A DNA stretch of 64,000 bases from Syntrophomonas sp. (GTDB taxonomy: Bacteria > Bacillota > Syntrophomonadia > Syntrophomonadales > Syntrophomonadaceae), in assembly GCA_016841245.1 (NCBI GenBank), contig JAENZN010000001.1, forward strand, positions 1-64,000. Reading direction: 5' to 3'. The position numbers and the translations under genes were made by a program. Shown in pieces: positions 8,490 to 17,841 of this stretch. The notes beneath the pieces are model-generated. The model made no database searches. It was not told where the DNA came from and saw only the letters and a program-made list of their open reading frames with translations. Each line of letters opens with the position of its first letter. Position 1 is the stretch's first letter.

Positions 8490-10142
8490 CTAGTAGACCA
8501 TTATCGCTCTGCGCACACCACCAGGAGCAACTATCCTCCCCTGAGTACCCGTATCCCCGATAGGTCCGGTATCCTGAGGTTGATTCTGAATAACCACCGA
8601 GTTTCTGGTAAGATTCTCAACCCTGCTAACATTTATGACGCTGCTCCTAGTGCTGCGGCGGCTTCGGCTGGATCTGTCTGTTGGTCTTCTATCACTTGAT
8701 CGACTTCTACCTGAAGTCACACCTGGTGTTGACATGGTATCTCCTGAATCGTCGGGCAGATGACGCGAGTTCTCCAGGGCTGCCCGGCTGTTATTTCGCT
8801 TGCTGCCGCCAGTGATGTTCCAGCCTTTTCTGATGTCCATTTTTTCGTCCCACTGTATGTCGTTTTTTATCATCCAGTATATTATTCCTATCTCTTCAGC
8901 ATATTTATCGAATAATTTAGTATATTCCAAGTCCTTCCATATATTTTCAAAATCCTTCATGAAATAATCTCTATCACCCGTATAAAACGCCTGTTGAGCT
9001 TCAGCGATATTTAAATAATTATTTTGCAGCTGCAGATAATTACTGGCCACAATTTTGGCCAGGCAAATCACTGCGGTAGCGATTCTCTGAGACATAAGCC
9101 AGCTTCCAGGAGTTCTATATTCAAACCCCCCGTAATCTTTTTCCCGGTAATCACCCAGGAAACCGTATTTTTTTCTCCTCCTGGCAGCGGTATGAGGTTT
9201 TTCTATCATAAACACCAGCAGACCAACATAATTATCCAGAGCTCTCAAAAGTGCTGCGTTTAGGTTTACATTACTAAAGTGAATATGCCCTCCTATAGAA
9301 TAACCTGCTACTGGTTGACTGCCCGCCACCCATTTTACATTCTTATAAGGAGCCATTGAATTGGCTCTGGTAAGAGCATATCTAAGATTTCCAATCAGCT
9401 GTAGAGGAGATTTCTCAGGTTTAGGCCTTAATTCAGCTACCGGCCGCTGCTGACGGTTAGGCAGCCTTATATTATCGCATCCCACTATACCCTGAACCGG
9501 AAAGAAATGTGATGCTGAAACCAGTTTTCCGGTGCGGTTATTGATGATCATAAATTCGGGATCAGCTCCAAGTTTAACCTCTCTCTTCTTGCAATCATAT
9601 ATCTTATCCAATTCATCTATCAGGCTGCTGATGTCTTTATCTCTCAAATCAGGACATGGATCTACTCCAATTACCTGCAGCCTTTTTCTGCTATTTAACT
9701 GAATTTTTATTACCGCCAGATCGAGACCGGATAACAGGAGAGCTCTTTTAGCTATTTCTGCCACCCGGGATTTCTGGTTTTCCCGCATATATTTTGTCTT
9801 ACCACCGCCCTTTCCCAGAACCTTCTGGCGAATAAATATGATTTTCATATCAAAAAGCAGAGCCTCGTATATCTTTGATGCTTCTCTATCCTCCGGCCCG
9901 GCATGGACCCGGTTTAATTTCATAACACTTAAGATGTTGTCCGGGTCGGTGCAGCGTTTAATCGCCTGCGGGTGGTTTATGGTTCGTTCGAATCTTGCTT
10001 TTTCATTTCCCAGGTTTATGTTTATATAGTTGATTTCTCCCAGGGTAAATTCATCCCAGCTTACTTCTTGCCAATGAGATTTAATCCCTTCAAGCAGTTT
10101 ATTCCCCATTTGATTGTTCTGATATACTACCTTAAGCTTCAT
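8490..10142 (-). CDS. Amidoligase (COOH-NH2 ligase) with Ser/Arg-rich tail
   Basis: I place the start at the ATG at 10142 (MKLKVVYQ), which follows GGAAAGGA; the frame stays open to an ATG at 10175 inside the previous gene. The central part (about residues 190-400) matches the glutamine-synthetase-fold amidoligase family: VKLGADPEFM, VAELRPKP, YSIGGHIHFS and YGGFEYRTPGSW carry the acidic/His metal-ATP site. An N-terminal region of about 180 residues is ATP-grasp-partner like. The last 100 residues are Ser/Arg/Asp-rich and disordered (for example SRSSDRRPTDRSSRSRRS). It overlaps the upstream YheC/D-like gene by 11 bases, so the two are translated together. The family is thought to form amide bonds on peptides; the substrate here is unknown. 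Confidence 0.75.
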   Translation of the reverse strand: MKLKVVYQNNQMGNKLLEGIKSHWQEVSWDEFTLGEINYININLGNEKARFERTINHPQAIKRCTDPDNILSVMKLNRVHAGPEDREASKIYEALLFDMKIIFIRQKVLGKGGGKTKYMRENQKSRVAEIAKRALLLSGLDLAVIKIQLNSRKRLQVIGVDPCPDLRDKDISSLIDELDKIYDCKKREVKLGADPEFMIINNRTGKLVSASHFFPVQGIVGCDNIRLPNRQQRPVAELRPKPEKSPLQLIGNLRYALTRANSMAPYKNVKWVAGSQPVAGYSIGGHIHFSNVNLNAALLRALDNYVGLLVFMIEKPHTAARRRKKYGFLGDYREKDYGGFEYRTPGSWLMSQRIATAVICLAKIVASNYLQLQNNYLNIAEAQQAFYTGDRDYFMKDFENIWKDLEYTKLFDKYAEEIGIIYWMIKNDIQWDEKMDIRKGWNITGGSKRNNSRAALENSRHLPDDSGDTMSTPGVTSGRSRSSDRRPTDRSSRSRRSTRSSVINVSRVENLTRNSVVIQNQPQDTGPIGDTGTQGRIVAPGGVRRAIMVY

Positions 10143-11481
10143 ATTTTCCTTTCCCATTCTTCTTTCGCGCCGCATATATAAAATAGTCGGTAAGGTTCTG
10201 CAGATGTTTCTTTCTTATATCATCTTCATCAAAACTGGACGGTTTTGAATTCACTTCCAGAATCCATATTCTTCCATACGAGTCAATCCCTAAATCCATG
10301 GTAAGAATCCCCAGATTAATTCCCAGCTTTTCTTCTAAAAGCCCTGGCACCAGGGTAGTAATTCCCCTTAACTGCTGATGTATTGACTGCCTGATTCGAA
10401 TGGCAGGAAAGACCCGGGTTATAACCTCATCAAAAACCTCGGCCCGGCCTCCATTGGGTATATGAGTTACGAATCTATCCTTGCCGGCTACCCTCACCGC
10501 TGCCCCGGTAAGAATCCATTCCCCATGGAGATTTTTCTGCATCTGACTGCGTACGTCAAATAATCGGGAGTTATATCTGGCTAGATCAACCGCCTGCTGT
10601 ATCAGATAATTTCTTCGCAGCACTTCACTGGATAGCTGGCGATACAACAGGTTAAAAGTATAAGGGCCTTTCCAAACCGGAGCTGTGGAGCTAGCCCCGG
10701 CAAAACAATAGCGCCCTGGAGGTTTACAAATGATCTTAAATATTCCCCGTCCAATTGAACCATCATTTGGTTTTATGAATAACGCTGGATATCTTTGCAG
10801 CATAAGCTCTAAATTGTGGCGGTTATATATTTCGCTGTCTGGTATCATGTTTTTTGCCTCAGGATGTTTTTTTAGGGCATTATATACTTCTTGTTTATTC
10901 AAGAAACGGCTGTTAAAAACATAAACCCGTTGGTCTCCATCCATTTCATAAAGTAGTCTGGTAATCTCCTGCTGCTTTTCTATCTTCCTGAACCGAATCC
11001 GGTTATAAATAACATCCGGCCACGCAAAGGTTCCTGCTTTCCAGGAGTTATGTCCGGTGGTTATTCCCCGGATATATCGATGATCTTTAGATATTCCTTC
11101 CGGTCCAAAAAGATATACGAATATTCCTCTCCTACCCGCGTATTCAATCATCTCTTTGAATAGCTTACCGGTTTTACCATGAGGCAGACTTCTATTTCGG
11201 ATGGCGCTGGTCATTACTCCAACTACTGGTCCAATTAGTAGTTCGTTTTTACTGCCGGCATAAATCAGATATTGAAAACCCGGTAATTTAAGTTCTCTGG
11301 CAGCACCTCTGTTTAATATTGCAAAATTTACAGGCATTGGGCTGTTTTCTGATACTATAGATAATTTTGCTGTACAAGATAAAGATCCGGCCTTGAGCTG
11401 AACCAGGCTGTTGACCGGTGCGTTTTTCAGGATATGGGGGTTTAGTTTAATTGCTGGTGAACAGGAGTCCATTTTCTGCAT
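10132..11481 (-). CDS. YheC/YheD-family ATP-grasp protein
   Basis: The 449-residue protein has the YheC/D architecture. An N-terminal beta domain (about 1-110) contains LLIGPVVGVMTS, followed by VIYNRIRFRKIE, FNSRFLNKQEVYNAL and the ATP-grasp core (FIKPNDGSIGRGI, nucleotide-binding Lys; later DLGIDSYGRIWILEVNSKPS with acidic metal ligands). In Bacillus these proteins are endospore coat-associated; their reaction is unproven but ATP-grasp enzymes ligate carboxylates to amines. The start is set by AGAGGGG. It is translationally coupled to the amidoligase gene, suggesting both act on one substrate. Confidence 0.85.
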   Translation of the reverse strand: MQKMDSCSPAIKLNPHILKNAPVNSLVQLKAGSLSCTAKLSIVSENSPMPVNFAILNRGAARELKLPGFQYLIYAGSKNELLIGPVVGVMTSAIRNRSLPHGKTGKLFKEMIEYAGRRGIFVYLFGPEGISKDHRYIRGITTGHNSWKAGTFAWPDVIYNRIRFRKIEKQQEITRLLYEMDGDQRVYVFNSRFLNKQEVYNALKKHPEAKNMIPDSEIYNRHNLELMLQRYPALFIKPNDGSIGRGIFKIICKPPGRYCFAGASSTAPVWKGPYTFNLLYRQLSSEVLRRNYLIQQAVDLARYNSRLFDVRSQMQKNLHGEWILTGAAVRVAGKDRFVTHIPNGGRAEVFDEVITRVFPAIRIRQSIHQQLRGITTLVPGLLEEKLGINLGILTMDLGIDSYGRIWILEVNSKPSSFDEDDIRKKHLQNLTDYFIYAARKKNGKGKYEA

Positions 11482-11598
11482 TTTATAACCCCTCTGATTT
11501 TGTTATATTTCATTTTATGAATAATGATAATATCCGGTGCCTGTTAGCACAACAAAATAGAGCCCGCCAGTCAACACCCGGAATTTTAAAGAAAATAA

Positions 11599-11637
11599 AA
11601 AGCAGGAAATGATATAAAAAACCATCAACCCTGCTTT
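11599..11637 (-). terminator. Terminator downstream of trkA
   Basis: On the minus strand AAAGCAGG and CCTGCTTT form an 8-bp stem around a 23-base loop, followed by a T-rich run (TTATTTTCTTT). It lies 36 bases after the trkA stop. Confidence 0.45.
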
Positions 11638-11672
11638 GCTCTTCTATTAGTATTGCTATTTAGAATTACTTT

Positions 11673-13028
11673 TTATTTTTTCGAGTTCAGAAACAACTTT
11701 TCCACCTTTTGAATGCTTTTGGAGATTGAAAAAACCATCAGGTGATCATGTGGCTTTATCTCATGTTCACCACTGGGAATGATGACCTGGTTTTCTCTCA
11801 CTATGGACCCGAGAACTGATCCGGAGGGAAACTTAATTTTACTCAATTTCTTACCCGCGGCTATGGAACCCGGTTGGGCAACCAGTTCTAGCATTTCAGC
11901 CATTTCTTCGCCCATTACGGTGACGGAAACTATGTCCCCCCGACGAATATATTTCAATATAGTACCTGCTGTTAACATTCGTGGGCTCATGATAATATCA
12001 ATGCCGATCTGATCTACCAGAGGCATAAGGTCTGACCTTTTCACTTTACAAATGGTTGACTTAACTCCCAAACTTTTAACGATTAAACAGGATAGTATAT
12101 TTAAGCGGTCATCATCTGTTACCGCAATAAACATGTCACTTTCCCCGATATTTTCTTCTCTTAAAAGCTCCAAATCACTTCCATCACCATTAATAATCAG
12201 AGCATTCTTTAGCTGGTTTTCCGCCTTTCGGGCTTGCACTATATTTTTATCAATAATTTTTATATCAATCGGCCAGCGTCTCTGTTCAATTATTTTAGCC
12301 AGGTAGCAGCCAGTTCTTCCGGCTCCCAGTATTGCAATGCTCTCAACCTTTTTAGGCTGTATGCCCAGAGATGGCAGCACTGCCGGCATATCAGCTGTTC
12401 TAGCCATTATGTACACCTTATCTTTCGAAAACAGACAGTCATTCCCAGCCGGAACTATAGTACGGTGTTTCCTTATTATTGATACTATAACAAAACTAGA
12501 GGTATCCAATTCCTTAAGTTGAACTCCATCAAGAACAGAATCATCAGGAATCTCTACTTCCACCATTTGTACCCTGCCGTCTGCATAATATTCAACACTT
12601 AATGCTTCCGGGTTTCTAACTATTTTGGCTATTTCCAGAGCAGTTACTCGTTCAGGGTTAATTATCAAGTCAACACCCAAAAGAGCTTCGGGCGAGAATA
12701 TTGGGGTTTCCATATATTCAGTATTTCGCACCCTGGCTACTGTAGTTTTAACCCCATATTGTTTTGCTAAAAGGCAGGCAATCATATTCAGCTCATCCAT
12801 CTCAGTTACTGCGATGAGCATGGCAGCTTCCTTAACCCCTGCCGCCTCAAGTGTGGCCGGCGAGGAACCACTTCCCAGAACCACCTGAACATCCAGGCTT
12901 TCATCAACAATTTTAAGTCTTTCTTCATCCTGTTCTATTACTACCACGTCCTGGTTTTCACTTGATAAAAGCTGGGCAATACTGTAACCCACTTTCCCGG
13001 CACCTATAATTATTGTTTTCATATTCAT
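11673..13028 (-). CDS. trkA: Trk potassium uptake regulatory subunit TrkA
   Basis: The 451 residues contain two RCK_N/RCK_C pairs, the classic duplicated TrkA layout. The first NAD-binding Rossmann fold begins MKTIIIGAGKVGYSIAQLL with an acidic residue after the second strand (VVVIEQD). The second starts at about residue 229 (VESIAILGAGRTGCYLAKI). TrkA is the cytoplasmic ligand-gated ring that controls the K+ channel TrkH. No trkH lies in this window, so the partner is encoded elsewhere. It starts 4 bases after the ychF stop, implying one transcript. Confidence 0.92.
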   Translation of the reverse strand: MNMKTIIIGAGKVGYSIAQLLSSENQDVVVIEQDEERLKIVDESLDVQVVLGSGSSPATLEAAGVKEAAMLIAVTEMDELNMIACLLAKQYGVKTTVARVRNTEYMETPIFSPEALLGVDLIINPERVTALEIAKIVRNPEALSVEYYADGRVQMVEVEIPDDSVLDGVQLKELDTSSFVIVSIIRKHRTIVPAGNDCLFSKDKVYIMARTADMPAVLPSLGIQPKKVESIAILGAGRTGCYLAKIIEQRRWPIDIKIIDKNIVQARKAENQLKNALIINGDGSDLELLREENIGESDMFIAVTDDDRLNILSCLIVKSLGVKSTICKVKRSDLMPLVDQIGIDIIMSPRMLTAGTILKYIRRGDIVSVTVMGEEMAEMLELVAQPGSIAAGKKLSKIKFPSGSVLGSIVRENQVIIPSGEHEIKPHDHLMVFSISKSIQKVEKLFLNSKK

Positions 13029-13032
13029 CCAC

Positions 13033-14085
13033 CTATACGTTAAATCTAAAATTTATTAAATCTCCATCATTAACCAGGTATTCCTTGCCTTCCAATTTAA
13101 ACAAGCCCTTTTCTTTAACCGCATTCATGCTCCCCAACTGCACAAAATCTTCATACTTGATTACTTCCGCCCTGATAAATCCTCTTTCAATATCCGAATG
13201 TATTTTACCTGCTGCAATCTTGGCTATAGTACCTTTTTTTATGGTCCAGGCTTTGACCTCATCTTCACCCGAAGTTATAAACGAAATAAGCCCCAGGCTT
13301 TCATACACACTTCTTGCTATTCTTAGCACCCCTGACTCTTGCAATCCCAATTCTTGCATAAACATTTCTTTTTCATCCCCATCAAGTTCTGCAATCTCTT
13401 TTTCTATCTCAGCCGACACTTCAACCATCTTCATCCCGTGTTCTTCCAGGTAAGTAAGAAGTTCCTCCCGGCCTGGATAGTTCTTTGCTGCCATATCATC
13501 TTCTGCCAGATTCAAACATATAAGTACCGGTTTGTTGGTAAGGAATTGATATGTTTTCATAATGTCCTGCTCTTCATCATCAAGTTCAACCGATGATAAA
13601 TGTTTTTCGTTTTCCAGAGCATTTTGGAGTTTTGCCAGCAGACTGCGTTCTTTCTCCAATTGTTTTTTCTTTTTACTCTCATCAATACGCCTCATGCGTT
13701 TCTCTATAAGATCAAGATCTGCCAGCAGCAGTTCATAGTTCAAGTTTTCAATATCACCTACCGGATTAATGCTGTCTGCCTGCCCATCTGAAAAAGCTCT
13801 GATAACCATCAGCAGCGCATCTGCCTGACGGACCGCTTCTAAAAAAACTGCCGTGGATTTTTCACCACCCGCTACTAAACCAGGAATATCCACGATCTCC
13901 AACTGGGCATAAGTAGTTTTCTTTGGTTTATAATAATCCGCAAGTTTGTCTACCCGATAATCAGGTATACGCGCCATAGCAGTATTAGTTTTACCCGCAA
14001 CGGTAGTTTTTCCTGTATTTTCAGTAAGTAACTCGAATATGGTTGTTTTTCCCACCATAGTCATACCCAGAATCCCAAGCTGCAT
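13033..14085 (-). CDS. ychF: YchF/Obg-like P-loop NTPase
   Basis: A 350-residue YchF-type GTPase/ATPase, slightly short of the usual 363. The Walker A is GMTMVGKTT, divergent from the common GLPNVGKST. Switch II follows as VDIPGLVAGG, and a helical domain with charged repeats covers about 125-165. A C-terminal TGS domain ends LVNDGDLINFRFNV, as in the family. The G4 region reads CLNLAEDD (NLxE rather than NKxD), the change linked to ATP preference in YchF proteins. It is cytoplasmic and ribosome-associated in other bacteria. It is the first gene of the ychF-trkA pair. Confidence 0.85.
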   Translation of the reverse strand: MQLGILGMTMVGKTTIFELLTENTGKTTVAGKTNTAMARIPDYRVDKLADYYKPKKTTYAQLEIVDIPGLVAGGEKSTAVFLEAVRQADALLMVIRAFSDGQADSINPVGDIENLNYELLLADLDLIEKRMRRIDESKKKKQLEKERSLLAKLQNALENEKHLSSVELDDEEQDIMKTYQFLTNKPVLICLNLAEDDMAAKNYPGREELLTYLEEHGMKMVEVSAEIEKEIAELDGDEKEMFMQELGLQESGVLRIARSVYESLGLISFITSGEDEVKAWTIKKGTIAKIAAGKIHSDIERGFIRAEVIKYEDFVQLGSMNAVKEKGLFKLEGKEYLVNDGDLINFRFNV

Positions 14086-14309
14086 ATCAAATCTATCCCT
14101 TCAAAATCGAATTCAAATTTCATTATATCTTTAGGTTTCCTAAAACACCAGTGTTTCGTTATTCTTTTCACTGTATTTATTTTATCTAATTTTTACGCTA
14201 AATTCTAATAATCTACAATATTATATATCATGCTTAACATCTGACATATATTCACGTCATATTACATTTGCTTAATGCACAAGGTATAAAAGGAGGTGAT
14301 CAATTAATA

Positions 14310-14906
14310 ATGCCGATATTGACGCATTACAGCCGCATAGGGTTAAATAACATTAATACTATACCGGAAACCGTTAGTGAACTGTATCATTTGGGAATGG
14401 AGTTTAATGACCATATTAGTAAGAATTTAGATGATATTTATTCTGCGGTATCTGATGCATATGAAAAAACCATAAAAAATCTGCTGTATTATCAGCAAGT
14501 GGAAAAAACCAAACTTATAGAACTATTGCATAACGAAATAAACTATTGTGATAGAGCTTTCTATGATCGAAAAAAAACCTCTATTACCGTTTATAGAAGC
14601 AGCAGGTATGATTCTGCCAAACCAAATACCTTTTTTAAAAAATCCCTGGATACTTTTACTGAAAGACTAAACAACTTTAATTATATCTGCCGTGAACATA
14701 AGGATCTTAGCGAGGTAGATTTATTGATCCTATATCTTGGACTCAGGGATTACTGCGCTAATTTCTACCAGCAGATGGGGATAAATTATTATGATAAAAA
14801 CATGATGAGTACCTGTAAAGAAATGGTGGTTCTGATTGACCGAGTCAGCGATGATATCGGTCTGGCATATATGAGTCAAAAACAAAATAACCCGGAGCAA
14901 GAATAA
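14310..14906 (+). CDS. Uncharacterised helical protein
   Basis: I choose the ATG at 14310 because AGGAGGTGAT lies at 14291-14300; the frame is open to a TTG at 14268. The 198-residue product is hydrophilic and mostly helical, rich in Tyr, Asn, Asp and Lys, without signal peptide or membrane segment. Segments such as TVSELYHLGMEFNDHISKNL suggest helical packing. I recognise no family. It converges on the PH-domain gene, with a shared terminator that overlaps its stop codon. The perfect ribosome binding site suggests high expression. Confidence 0.65.
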   Translation: MPILTHYSRIGLNNINTIPETVSELYHLGMEFNDHISKNLDDIYSAVSDAYEKTIKNLLYYQQVEKTKLIELLHNEINYCDRAFYDRKKTSITVYRSSRYDSAKPNTFFKKSLDTFTERLNNFNYICREHKDLSEVDLLILYLGLRDYCANFYQQMGINYYDKNMMSTCKEMVVLIDRVSDDIGLAYMSQKQNNPEQE

Positions 14907-14924
14907 AATATTCTCGCTCCGGGT
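14890..14924. terminator. Strong bidirectional terminator
   Basis: ACCCGGAGC (14890-14898) pairs with GCTCCGGGT (14916-14924), and inside it AGAATA pairs with TATTCT around an AAA loop, with one mismatch between. T-rich sequence follows on both strands. It serves the converging genes at 14310-14906 and 14928-15764 and includes the stop codon of the first. Confidence 0.8.
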
Positions 14925-14927
14925 ATT

Positions 14928-15764
14928 TTACAGGCTTAATTCAGCCAACGTGAGGATGAAGAATATACCTGTTACCAGGATGCCAATGGCCAGCAGCACA
15001 TATCCGCCCGTTGAGCTGAATTGGTATAATCGTTCCGCGTTGCCAATATTGAAAAAGAATAAAGCCAGGGCTAAAACTAATAATAATATGATGAAATTAG
15101 GAGCTCCTGAACCAGGGAAAAAGATGGTCAGATACAAGCCATAAGCCAACAGCATAAGCAGATTGATCCTCAGCAGCAGTCTGAAAAAATTATCCTCCCG
15201 GACATTCTCTCCCTTTTCCTCATCGGGTATTTTTTCAGTATCGAATATGGTAGATTTCTTGCCGCTCTTGTTTTCCAGGGTTTTGAGCAGGTCGTCATAT
15301 GCTTCGTCTGCCGGGGTAATCCCGATAAAACCCTGGCTGGACTTAATGTACAGCAATTCGTCACCTGCTTTGGTGGCATACAGCCTGATTGGGCCGATTC
15401 CTCTTAGAGTAAACAAACCAATTTTGAACCCGGGCCAGTTGGCTCCTATCACTGAAAAAAGATTAACCTTACCTCTCACATTAATAAGTTCGTTTATCTC
15501 ATCATAAGCAATGGTAAACCTTCTGAAACCCGCTTTTATAAGCAGACCTTTTTCAGTGGTTTCGTATTTCAAGGTAAAGGCACTGAAAAGAAAAACTGCA
15601 TAAACTGCCATGAACAGATAGGCCGGAATCAGCAGCATCAACTTTAAGACCTTATCTTCTTCACCCAATGAAAATCCTATCCCCCATAAGCAAATCCCAA
15701 AAACTGCTACTCCAACAATGAGTCCATACCAGGCACCATATGATTTGCGGGGTTTATACTCCAT
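14928..15764 (-). CDS. Membrane protein with bacterial PH-like domain
   Basis: The start is the ATG at 15764 (MEYKPRKSYGAW), preceded by GGAGGG; a longer frame overlaps the upstream gene and lacks a better site. The 278 residues comprise two helices (about 10-30 and 42-62) and a beta-rich cytoplasmic domain (about 65-165: LKYETTEKGLLIKAGFRRFTIAYDEI, IRLYATKAGDELLYIK), which resembles the bacterial pleckstrin-homology/photosystem-II 4-type fold. A charged linker and three more helices (about 195-275) follow. No function is known. It is the last gene of the pfkA-hbd operon, 19 bases after hbd. Confidence 0.65.
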   Translation of the reverse strand: MEYKPRKSYGAWYGLIVGVAVFGICLWGIGFSLGEEDKVLKLMLLIPAYLFMAVYAVFLFSAFTLKYETTEKGLLIKAGFRRFTIAYDEINELINVRGKVNLFSVIGANWPGFKIGLFTLRGIGPIRLYATKAGDELLYIKSSQGFIGITPADEAYDDLLKTLENKSGKKSTIFDTEKIPDEEKGENVREDNFFRLLLRINLLMLLAYGLYLTIFFPGSGAPNFIILLLVLALALFFFNIGNAERLYQFSSTGGYVLLAIGILVTGIFFILTLAELSL

Positions 15765-15783
15765 CTCTATCCCTCCAGGTTTA

Positions 15784-16662
15784 TTATTCATCATGCTTTT
15801 CATCAGGTGAGCAGTTGTATTCATAAAAGCCCTTTCCGCTGTTAACCCCCAGGTGTCCTCCTCGGATCATGGTTGCCAGGAGCGGATGGGGCCTGTATTT
15901 GGAATCCCTGAATTCATCATTAAACCCAATAATTGTATGGTATAGATTATCCAACCCCATTTTATCAGCTAGTTCCAGCGGCCCCAGATCCATACCCAGG
16001 CCCAGTTTCATAGCGGTGTCGATGGCTTCTTTTTCGGCCCGATTGTCTGCATAAACAAATATTGCTTCATTAATATATGGCAGAAGAATACGGTTGACTA
16101 TATAACCGGGGCTCTCTCGCTGCACCAGAACACTTCTTTTTCCGATTTCATTACAAAAAGCCATGGCTTTTTGTACCGTATCATCGGAAGTCTCCAGCCC
16201 CTTTATTATCTCTACCAGCTTTAAGAGATGTACCGGATTGAAGAAGTGCATACCCAGAACTTTATCTGTCCTTTCGGTTGTAGCCGCAATTTCAGTAATA
16301 GATAGTGATGAAGTATTGGTAGCCAGAATCGTATTGGCGCCACACAGGCTGTCCAGTTCAGCAAATATCTGTTTTTTTACAGACATATTTTCTACTACCG
16401 CTTCGATAACCAAATCTGCATCACGCAGATCAGACAGGTCGGTAGTACCGCGGATATTATTAATGGTCTTTACCTTATCCTCTTCTGTAATTGTACCCCG
16501 GTTCACCATTTTACTCAGGGTCTTTTCTATCGTGTTCAGCCCGTCTTTTACCAGGTGCATCTGCAGATCACGAAGTATTACATCATAACCTCCCCTGGCT
16601 GCGGCCTGGGCTATGCCTGCTCCCATGATTCCAGCTCCTAGTACTGCAATCTTTTCCACCAT
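15784..16662 (-). CDS. hbd: 3-hydroxybutyryl-CoA dehydrogenase
   Basis: The 292 residues from the ATG at 16662 (preceded by GGAAGGGG) are the usual size. The NAD-binding fold starts VEKIAVLGAGIMGAGIAQAAA, then LATNTSSLSITEIA and MHFFNPVHLLKLVEII (catalytic His in HFFNP), with the substrate domain ending NSGKGFYEYN. It oxidises 3-hydroxybutyryl-CoA to acetoacetyl-CoA in beta-oxidation, or runs in reverse in butyrate synthesis, in the cytoplasm. It follows pfkA by 38 bases in the same direction. Nearby crotonase or thiolase genes are absent, so the rest of the pathway is elsewhere. Confidence 0.92.
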   Translation of the reverse strand: MVEKIAVLGAGIMGAGIAQAAARGGYDVILRDLQMHLVKDGLNTIEKTLSKMVNRGTITEEDKVKTINNIRGTTDLSDLRDADLVIEAVVENMSVKKQIFAELDSLCGANTILATNTSSLSITEIAATTERTDKVLGMHFFNPVHLLKLVEIIKGLETSDDTVQKAMAFCNEIGKRSVLVQRESPGYIVNRILLPYINEAIFVYADNRAEKEAIDTAMKLGLGMDLGPLELADKMGLDNLYHTIIGFNDEFRDSKYRPHPLLATMIRGGHLGVNSGKGFYEYNCSPDEKHDE

Positions 16663-16700
16663 CACAAACCCCTTCCACGAAAAAAGCACAATTAGCTATT

Positions 16701-17807
16701 TTATATTTTCTTGCTATCTCCCAGACCAATCCCCACTGCTCTGGCTGATCTGACCAGATCTCCATTGGGATCGATTTTTTTGATTTCTTTTATCGCATCC
16801 TCTAACTTCACGGTAGATATTTCTGTACCCCGTAGACTTACCATAGTCCCATATTTCTTATCCATAAATGCTTCAACTGCTGCTACCCCATACCTGGTGG
16901 CTAGAACCCGGTCGTAAGGAACTGGAGAACCACCCCTCTGCAGATGTCCCAGAACCGTAACCCGGATTTCGATATTTTTTAACCTGGCGCCAATCTCTTC
17001 CGCAATCTGCTGTGCAACCCCTCCCAGTCTAATAGGATCATGACTGGTAGGTACGTAATTTTGTACTACCATCTCTCCCCCTTCAGCGGCTGCTCCTTCA
17101 GCAACTACAATGATACTGAATTTCTTGCCCTTCCGATAACGCTCGGCAATCTTAGCTAGAACGGCGTCTATTTGGTAGGGAATTTCGGGTATAAGTATAA
17201 CATCAGCACTCCCAGATATACCAGCATGCATCGCAATCCAGCCAGCATAACGCCCCATAACTTCAAGAATCATTACCCGGTGGTGGGATTCTGCGGTAGT
17301 ATGCAGTTTGTCTAAGGCCTCGGATGCTGTGTTTACCGCGGTATTGAAACCAAAAGTTACATCTGTGGAAGACAGATCATTATCTATCGTCTTGGGAACT
17401 CCTACTACTTTTACCCCCAATTTATCAAAGCGGTTGGCGATAGATAAACTGCCATCACCTCCTATTACTATAAGACCGTCCAGAGCTAAATGTGACAGAT
17501 TTGACAAAGCCCGCTCTGATTCATCACTCTGGGTCATCTGACCCTGACGAAAAGAATTATAGGCGAATGGATTATCCCGGTTACTGCATCCCAGTATCGA
17601 GCCGCCGGTATGACTTATACCCGATACCGTTTTTAAGTCCAGGGGTCTATAGTCGTCCTCTACCAATCCGCGAAATCCATCCATAAAGCCTACTACTTCC
17701 AGTCCATATTCTAGAATGGCACATTTAGTGACCGCTCTTATGACCGCATTTAGCCCGGGACAGTCCCCGCCTCCGGTCAACACCCCGATATGACTAATAT
17801 TTCCCAT
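16701..17807 (-). CDS. pfkA: 6-phosphofructokinase, ATP/PPi mixed-type
   Basis: The 368-residue protein has the PFK fold: GVLTGGGDCPGLNAVIRAV at the N-terminus, IGGDGS (116-120), VPKTIDND (about 138-144), MGRYAGWIA and LGHLQRGGSP. The Gly in GGDGS points to ATP, whereas pyrophosphate enzymes usually have Asp (GGDDS). The Lys in PKTIDND is typical of the group III and PPi-dependent branch, where E. coli PfkA has Gly. An ATP-dependent group III enzyme is the best reading. It phosphorylates fructose 6-phosphate in glycolysis. GGAGGG precedes the ATG. It heads a likely operon with hbd and the PH-domain gene. Confidence 0.9.
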   Translation of the reverse strand: MGNISHIGVLTGGGDCPGLNAVIRAVTKCAILEYGLEVVGFMDGFRGLVEDDYRPLDLKTVSGISHTGGSILGCSNRDNPFAYNSFRQGQMTQSDESERALSNLSHLALDGLIVIGGDGSLSIANRFDKLGVKVVGVPKTIDNDLSSTDVTFGFNTAVNTASEALDKLHTTAESHHRVMILEVMGRYAGWIAMHAGISGSADVILIPEIPYQIDAVLAKIAERYRKGKKFSIIVVAEGAAAEGGEMVVQNYVPTSHDPIRLGGVAQQIAEEIGARLKNIEIRVTVLGHLQRGGSPVPYDRVLATRYGVAAVEAFMDKKYGTMVSLRGTEISTVKLEDAIKEIKKIDPNGDLVRSARAVGIGLGDSKKI

Positions 17808-17841
17808 TCAGAGTTTCCCTCCTTATATAAAAACTTAGAAT

